9,486 nt of DNA from assembly GCA_003353825.1 (NCBI GenBank), contig PIVW01000207.1, positions 1 to 9,486 on the forward strand, in the 5' to 3' direction. Positions 7,701-9,486 of this stretch are shown piece by piece. Within the stretch, counting starts at the first letter, position 1; each line of letters begins with the position of its first letter. The translations under genes and the position numbers were made by a program. The DNA comes from Chloroflexota bacterium. GTDB lineage: Bacteria; Chloroflexota; Anaerolineae; J102. The notes beneath the pieces were generated by a model that saw only the letters and a list, made by a program, of their open reading frames with translations, did not search any database and had not been told where the DNA came from.

Positions 7701-9486
7701 GGTTGCCTCATCCGCTTGCAGGGGTTCCAGCCCACGACGCCTTAACCAAGTCATGGCCTCTTCATCGACCATACCCCCACCGCGCCACGGCCCCCAGTTG
7801 ATGCTTGTACCAGGTAGACCCAGGGCACGGCGATGATGGGCCAACCCGTCCAGGAAGTGATTGGCTGCCCCGTAATGGGTTTGCTGCGTCGAGCCCCACA
7901 CGGAAGCGATGGACGAAAAGCCCACGAAGAAGTCAAGCTCATGTTCCCTCGTCATCTCGTGCAAGAGCCAGGCGCCCACAACTTTGGCTTGCATGACCTC
8001 TGCAAAGCGGCGCCAATCCAACTCCTGCAAGGGGTCATTGGCAGCAATGCCGGCAGCATGGATCACGCCTGCCAAGGGTGGCATATCAGCCTCGATATGC
8101 GTGAAGACGCCGCGCAGATCGTCCGCTTCGCCCACATCCGCCTGTACGGTTACAACCTGCGCACCTTCATTCCGCCATCTTTGTATGATTGCCTCCACCT
8201 CCTCTGATGGCGCTCGGCGGCTCATCAGCAGCAGATGCTGTGCGCCTTGCTCGACCAACCATTGGGCCATATGCATGCCCAGCGCACCCAAACCGCCCGT
8301 GATCAGGAAGGTGCGGTCATTGCGTATCACTGCCGGTTCTACAGATTTCGGAGGTTGCTCCACCAGCCGCAGTCCATAGACCTGATCCTCTCGCCAGGCC
8401 AGTTGGTTTTCTTCTGATGGGTTTTCCAGTAGGTGGACCAGAGCTGCCATATCATTTACTCCGCCTTTTGGATCGAGGTCGAGCAACCCACCCCAGATAT
8501 GCGGATGCTCTAAGCTCAGCGAGCGCCCGAAACCCCACAGCGGCGTCTGGGCCATTACCAGTGGGTGTTCTACTGCGCCAACCGCCTGCGCTCCGCGCGT
8601 GCTCAGCCACAACTTCGGAGACGTTTCCAAGTCCAGTTCGAGCAGCGCTTGCGCAAGATGCAGTACGCTTGCGCAGCCCCTTACCCGGGCCTTTTCGAGA
8701 TCGGATAGGGTCAGCTCATCGCTTGCGACTGTATCCAGGCTCCAGAGGTGGACGATGCCATGCCACGGTTGCACGACCGAGGAGAGGACGTCCTCGCTCA
8801 AGCGCACAAAATGTTCGCGTTCGCTTGGATTGATGCTGTAGTCGTCATCATGTTTGTCATAGATATCACCAATACGGGCCAGGCTGCATGTGTGGCCACG
8901 CGCCTGCAGGGCGGTCGCGATCGCATCGCCTGTGCCGGAGCTATCTGCCAGAATCAACCAGTGGCCCGGCTGTTCCGGCTCGGATAAATCTGCCTCTTGT
9001 ATGTGTTCCGGTAGAGTACGCCACTCCAATCCATAGAACCATTTCTGTATTTGATCGCCGACAAATTGTGTGTGGTGGCGCTGCACCATCTTTCTGACCA
9101 TCATTTGCAGGACATGTGTTTCATCTTCAGAGAAGGCATCGGCTTGCTGTATTTCCTGCGCCAACTGCTCGACCTCTCCCTTATTGAGCAGTTCCATGAT
9201 CGTGGTGGGCTTCAGACCTGTTTCCGTCAGTGCGGAGCCGTTTTGGTCTACATCGACCCAGTATCGCTGGCGCTCGAAGGGATAGGTGGGCAACGTCACT
9301 TTGTGATGATCGTAGTCCCGCTCAAAACCAGCCCAGTCCACATCCACACCCTGCGTGTAAAGTTGTCCTAATGTTTGCAGCATTTGCTGCCAGTCATCTT
9401 GCCCGCGCCGTAAGCTGGGCAGCCACAAGCCCTCGTGTTCGGGCTGGCACTGTCGTCCCATACCCAGCAACACGGGCTGCGGCCCT
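1716..9486 (-). CDS. Modular type I polyketide synthase, 5'-partial: (AT)-KR-ACP / KS-AT-DH-KR-ACP
   Basis: This is a multidomain cytosolic PKS subunit that extends and reduces a polyketide chain held on ACP phosphopantetheine arms. Residues are numbered from the GTG codon at 9473. That codon is an internal Val, not a start: four in-frame codons (Gly-Pro-Gln-Pro) precede it and complete a typical AT motif that recurs at 4790, so the true start lies beyond the right edge. Domains in order: AT C-terminus and post-AT linker 1-72; KR1 about 91-575; ACP1 664-738; KS2 760-1186; KS-AT linker; AT2 1290-1637; DH 1654-1932; KR2 1948-2375; ACP2 2457-2530; C-terminal tail 2532-2585. There is no ER, methyltransferase or thioesterase, so the chain must pass to another protein. 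The frame is uninterrupted for the whole length and closes at TGA 1718-1716, overlapping the start of the next PKS gene. The family assignment is certain; the product is unknown. Confidence 0.97.
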   Translation of the reverse strand, partial: GPQPVLLGMGRQCQPEHEGLWLPSLRRGQDDWQQMLQTLGQLYTQGVDVDWAGFERDYDHHKVTLPTYPFERQRYWVDVDQNGSALTETGLKPTTIMELLNKGEVEQLAQEIQQADAFSEDETHVLQMMVRKMVQRHHTQFVGDQIQKWFYGLEWRTLPEHIQEADLSEPEQPGHWLILADSSGTGDAIATALQARGHTCSLARIGDIYDKHDDDYSINPSEREHFVRLSEDVLSSVVQPWHGIVHLWSLDTVASDELTLSDLEKARVRGCASVLHLAQALLELDLETSPKLWLSTRGAQAVGAVEHPLVMAQTPLWGFGRSLSLEHPHIWGGLLDLDPKGGVNDMAALVHLLENPSEENQLAWREDQVYGLRLVEQPPKSVEPAVIRNDRTFLITGGLGALGMHMAQWLVEQGAQHLLLMSRRAPSEEVEAIIQRWRNEGAQVVTVQADVGEADDLRGVFTHIEADMPPLAGVIHAAGIAANDPLQELDWRRFAEVMQAKVVGAWLLHEMTREHELDFFVGFSSIASVWGSTQQTHYGAANHFLDGLAHHRRALGLPGTSINWGPWRGGGMVDEEAMTWLRRRGLEPLQADEATTALGMVLANVEVQTTVAHVNWQRFKPLFDASSARALLSDLQIEDEDLTELDTEQASSIRQEIEAAPANERTQLLMTHLNGIAADILGLGKESSLDVQQGFADMGMDSLMAMELRQRIEVSLGCTLPPTLAFEYPNLLSLSDYLASDILDWLQIEVQPEEETYPLPHTLDEPIAVIGMACRFPGDAHDPDSFWHLLSEGQDAIRQIPNERWDVDAYYDPDPETPGKMYARHGGFLADVEQFDPQFFGISPREALSIDPQHRLLLEVSWEALEQAGHMPERLAGSETGVFVGITMNDYASLLKQARAENGVEAYGVTGSPLNAAAGRIAYTLGLTGPAMAIDTACSSSLVAIHQACLSLRQGECTMALSGGVNLILTPDSMIATSKANMLSPDGHCKTFDATADGIGRGEGCGVLLLKRLSDAEADGDPILALIRGSAVNQDGPSSGFTVPNRSSQEMVLRRALASAHVHPEDVSYVEAHGTGTALGDPIELRALGAVFGAGHSQEQPLRVGSVKTNIGHLESAAGVAGVIKVILQLQHGKLAPHLHLQEPTPHVDWEELKVTVPTKLTSWEGNGRRIAGVSSFGASGTNAHVLLQEAPEPAAMEVEVGRLLHVLTLSARSEKALSELAGRYQRQLAAHPELNLGDVSYTANSGRAHFEHRLAFTTPSSAEAAEILGRYAVGEKVAGLMKGHPPSASTRPKVAFLFTGQGSQYAGMTRQFYETQPSFRSTLNRCAEILDQVLDTPLLEVLFGEKEATALLKQTAYTQPALFALEYALAELWQSWGIRPDVVLGHSVGEYVAACVAGVFSLEEALQLIATRGKLMQALPAGGAMVAVMAAEEQVHPFVAEHTDTVSIAAINGPQNTVISGDGAAIKAIVEALQAAEIRTLPLQVSHAFHSPLMAPMLAEFERAAAQVSYHKPHMPIISNVTGERAGEEIADAVYWLEHVLAPVRFANGMEALSHEEMTAFVEVGPQPVLLGMGRQCLPEHESLWLPSLRRGQDDWLQILQTVGQLYVHGIDLDWTGFDQDYVRRKVTLPTYPFQRQRYWPVIAPGGLHKGRHEGDHSLLGWRQESAIAREVIYSQVLSWSSHPWIADHRVYDTALIPGVSYIAMALQTDDEAISVTDVFFHEPLILTDPATAREMQFVLFTSDNGHRPFQVYSRGNDSDEPWIQHAQGILEQETGSQLTQQIDIEALKQSLPLWNQESLVAAWQSLSIEYGPSLQAMTQAWIGEGEALGEIRIPEALTPQLAGEPIHPALLDACTRLLSDMFEEGKLTDADGVFWAPWQVKGMTLMRAAPPMFYAYVGGAGRYDEAAQTYSYDIELYDSSGLCFGEIRGFTLKRAPREALLRRLQDDISGLVYEERWQRLVVDLEQDRGDPEADEDTGLWLVAAETRARSHELAQAVRATGANCVEVEQGEAFAQSGEARYRLSLAESEDWQALLAAFEEDAWAGVIWVMDPTTTPGADPMEAAHRQCGGLLSLVQTLAQCNITNLPGGLQVLTTQAIAVETGEMVDPVHRMMWGLGRILQTEQPALQTRLVDFDDIFDSAPALIETLLSSSAETQLAYRQGHWLAPRLVHRERPADTVESLDIHAEASYLITGGLGALGLQAAQWLAEQGAGRIVLTSRRLPNKTTQQRLETLRADGITVDVITADVSIKADVQRLFKALDDPEKPPLRGVIHAAGVLDDGVLTEQTWERFETVLKPKVLGGHYLHEATREQSLDFLVLYSSAASLFGSPGQSNYAAANAYLDGLAQQRNTLGLRTLSVQWGPWAGSGMGGHDVLVQARLRRQGLIPLQAEPAHQALAQLLGQEMTEAVVVDADWRRMSQTLGNLRPPLLSGLLPLVQAAGESTILKQLVQTPASERLRVLIHYIQGEIQQILSLSELPAPTTGLFDLGMDSLMAVELRNHLQHAIGLTLGNTFAFDYPNIQAQAEHLMDSLKFDDTIEQHIDEKTAIQTSNTVDLPSSQMVVRLDDAVVDTLFDQLIIDLEGRDE
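1719..1880 (-). other. C-terminal docking tail of the upstream PKS
   Basis: The 54 residues after ACP2 (2532-2585) match no catalytic domain. A polar linker is followed by a predicted terminal amphipathic helix, about 2564-2581, with hydrophobic residues Val2568, Leu2572, Leu2576, Ile2577 and Leu2580 among many Asp and Glu. Position and composition fit a C-terminal docking element that recruits the next subunit. The docking role and the class are inferred. Confidence 0.65.
1724..1732 (-). promoter_or_regulatory. Ribosome binding site and ATGA stop/start overlap for the downstream PKS gene
   Basis: Read on the minus strand, AAGGAAGAG lies inside the last codons of the upstream gene. It sits a few bases before ATG 1719 and slightly further from ATG 1716. 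The TGA stop (1718-1716) and ATG 1719 share four bases. This supports the chosen start and suggests re-initiation by the same ribosomes, giving near equal amounts of two interacting subunits. The purine run is seen directly; the coupling is inferred. Confidence 0.7.
1884..2105 (-). other. Acyl carrier protein ACP2
   Basis: Residues 2457-2530 contain GLFDLGMDSLMAVEL with the phosphopantetheine Ser2491, followed by FAFDYPN. It is the last catalytic domain of this subunit. It must deliver the chain to a KS on another protein, most simply the one encoded immediately downstream. Confidence 0.95.
2349..3632 (-). other. Ketoreductase KR2, B-type
   Basis: This domain should reduce the beta-keto group of the second module. 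The structural half begins about residue 1948 (VYEERW). The catalytic half has TGGLGALG at 2191-2198, Lys2297, Ser2321 in YSSAAS, Tyr2334 in SNYAAAN, and Asn2338. The LDD signature is present at 2277-2279 (HAAGVLDDG) and there is no Trp eight residues before Tyr, so B-type (D-hydroxyl) is expected. This is the configuration that usually precedes DH-catalysed formation of a trans double bond. No ER is inserted between the halves. Confidence 0.92.
3678..4514 (-). other. Dehydratase DH with atypical motifs
   Basis: This is a double-hotdog domain expected to remove water from the beta-hydroxyacyl chain. Residues 1654-1932 have normal length. The catalytic His1686 (ADHRVY) and Asp1850 (HPALLDA) are both present, as is a YGP motif at Tyr1808. 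Two consensus positions differ: Asp1690 takes the place of Gly in HxxxGxxxxP, and Arg1854 takes the place of the usual Gln or His in the DxxxQ/H motif. The YGPxF motif reads YGPSL. The domain identity is secure; full dehydrating activity is not. Confidence 0.88.
4563..4790 (-). repeat. Near-repeat of AT C-terminus and post-AT linker (second copy at 9258-9485)
   Basis: The two 228-base segments encode 72 residues from VLLGMGRQC to RQRYW that differ at about 16 positions by eye, with no indels. In the best part, about 98 bases near GPQPV, I count about 13 base differences. Beyond the final Trp the two modules diverge at once, one into a KR and the other into a DH. This is paralogous module duplication inside the gene, not a mobile element. 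Confidence 0.75.
4563..5606 (-). other. Acyltransferase AT2, predicted malonyl-CoA specific
   Basis: This domain loads the extender unit onto ACP2. It begins KVAFLFTGQGSQ (Lys1290) and includes the nucleophile Ser1384 in GHSVGEY, and Arg1409 at the expected 25-residue spacing for binding the malonyl carboxylate. HAFH at 1484-1487 and the LPAGGAM segment are the malonyl signature; methylmalonyl ATs usually have YASH here. The domain and its linker end at YPFQRQRYW (Trp1637). Confidence 0.92.
5916..7196 (-). other. Ketosynthase KS2
   Basis: This domain catalyses decarboxylative Claisen condensation. It runs from DEPIAVIG (Asp760) to about residue 1186 and has an intact triad: Cys934 in DTACSSS, His1069 in EAHGTGT and His1109 in NIGHLES. 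The Cys-to-His spacing of 135 and His-to-His spacing of 40 are normal. It lacks the Cys-to-Gln change of KSQ loading domains, so it is an elongating KS. Confidence 0.96.
7260..7484 (-). other. Acyl carrier protein ACP1
   Basis: Residues 664-738 carry the phosphopantetheine attachment motif GMDSLMAMEL with Ser698, followed by the AFEYPN segment typical of the last ACP helices. It closes the first module and hands the beta-hydroxy chain to KS2 in the same protein. Confidence 0.95.
7749..9203 (-). other. Ketoreductase KR1, A-type features, with dimerization element
   Basis: This domain should reduce the beta-keto group of the first module with NADPH. Residues 91-136 form a helical segment resembling the dimerization element found before the KR in modules that lack a DH. 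The structural half follows from about Trp145 and is full length. The catalytic half has the Rossmann motif TGGLGALG (392-399) and a complete Lys497-Ser521-Tyr534 set with the usual spacing of 24 and 13 residues, plus Asn538. The LDD signature of B-type KRs is replaced by Ala-Ala-Asn after HAAGI (472-476), and Trp526 lies eight residues before Tyr534. Both point to A-type stereochemistry (L-hydroxyl). The position three before Tyr is Gln rather than His, which fits subtype A1. The domain looks active. Confidence 0.88.
9258..9486 (-). other. C-terminal end of an acyltransferase domain and post-AT linker (first module, truncated)
   Basis: The segment begins with GPQPVLLGMGRQC and ends at YPFERQRYW (Trp72), the usual boundary after an AT. 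The catalytic Ser and the extender-selecting motif lie outside the window, so this module's extender unit cannot be predicted from motifs. It is closely similar to the end of AT2 at 4563-4790, which makes a malonyl-type AT plausible but not shown. Confidence 0.9.

Noticed and set aside
371..9371. Many plus-strand open frames of 60 to 180 codons, for example 7297-7836 and 7909-8379
   Set aside because: They lie antisense to continuous PKS domains with intact motifs and show no recognisable domains. They are shadows of the minus-strand coding sequence.
9258..9486. Near-repeat with 4563-4790 considered as an insertion sequence or transposon end
   Set aside because: Both copies are in frame and encode the same functional part of an AT domain, with no inverted ends or target duplication. 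They are paralogous domain sequence.

Overview
The window is a fragment of a bacterial modular type I polyketide synthase (PKS) cluster. All coding sequence is on the minus strand, so transcription runs from high to low coordinates. Two genes fill the window and both are cut by its edges. The upstream gene runs from the right edge (9486) to a stop at 1716. The downstream gene starts at 1719, inside the last codons of the first, and runs off the left edge. Together they leave no non-coding stretch, and I see no RNA gene, mobile element, CRISPR array, terminator or promoter.

Layout in the order of synthesis. The upstream protein begins inside an AT domain (C-terminal end only), followed by KR1 and ACP1, which finishes one module. 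A complete module follows: KS2-AT2-DH-KR2-ACP2. The protein ends in a tail of about 54 residues with an acidic terminal helix and has no thioesterase. The downstream protein starts with a short helix of about 30 residues, then a complete KS, a KS-AT linker and the first residues of an AT, where the window ends. The layout is [..AT-KR-ACP][KS-AT-DH-KR-ACP] // [KS-AT..].

Inferred chemistry. The first module should leave a beta-hydroxyl; its KR has A-type features. The second module adds a malonyl unit (AT motif HAFH) and reduces it with a B-type KR. Its DH could then form a double bond, but the DH departs from consensus at two motif positions, so its activity is uncertain. The chain then passes to the KS of the next protein, presumably through the tail/head docking pair at the gene junction. 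The starter unit, upstream modules, release step and product all lie outside the window. I cannot assign a compound.

Organism. The mixed GC content (somewhat above 50 percent by eye) and the style of the KS, KR and AT domains recall PKSs of cyanobacteria, other filamentous or gliding bacteria and uncultivated symbionts, more than high-GC Streptomyces. The lineage cannot be fixed from this sequence. The system itself is conventional; the points worth a second look are the atypical DH, the contrasting KR types, the gene junction and the near-repeat of the AT C-terminal segment.
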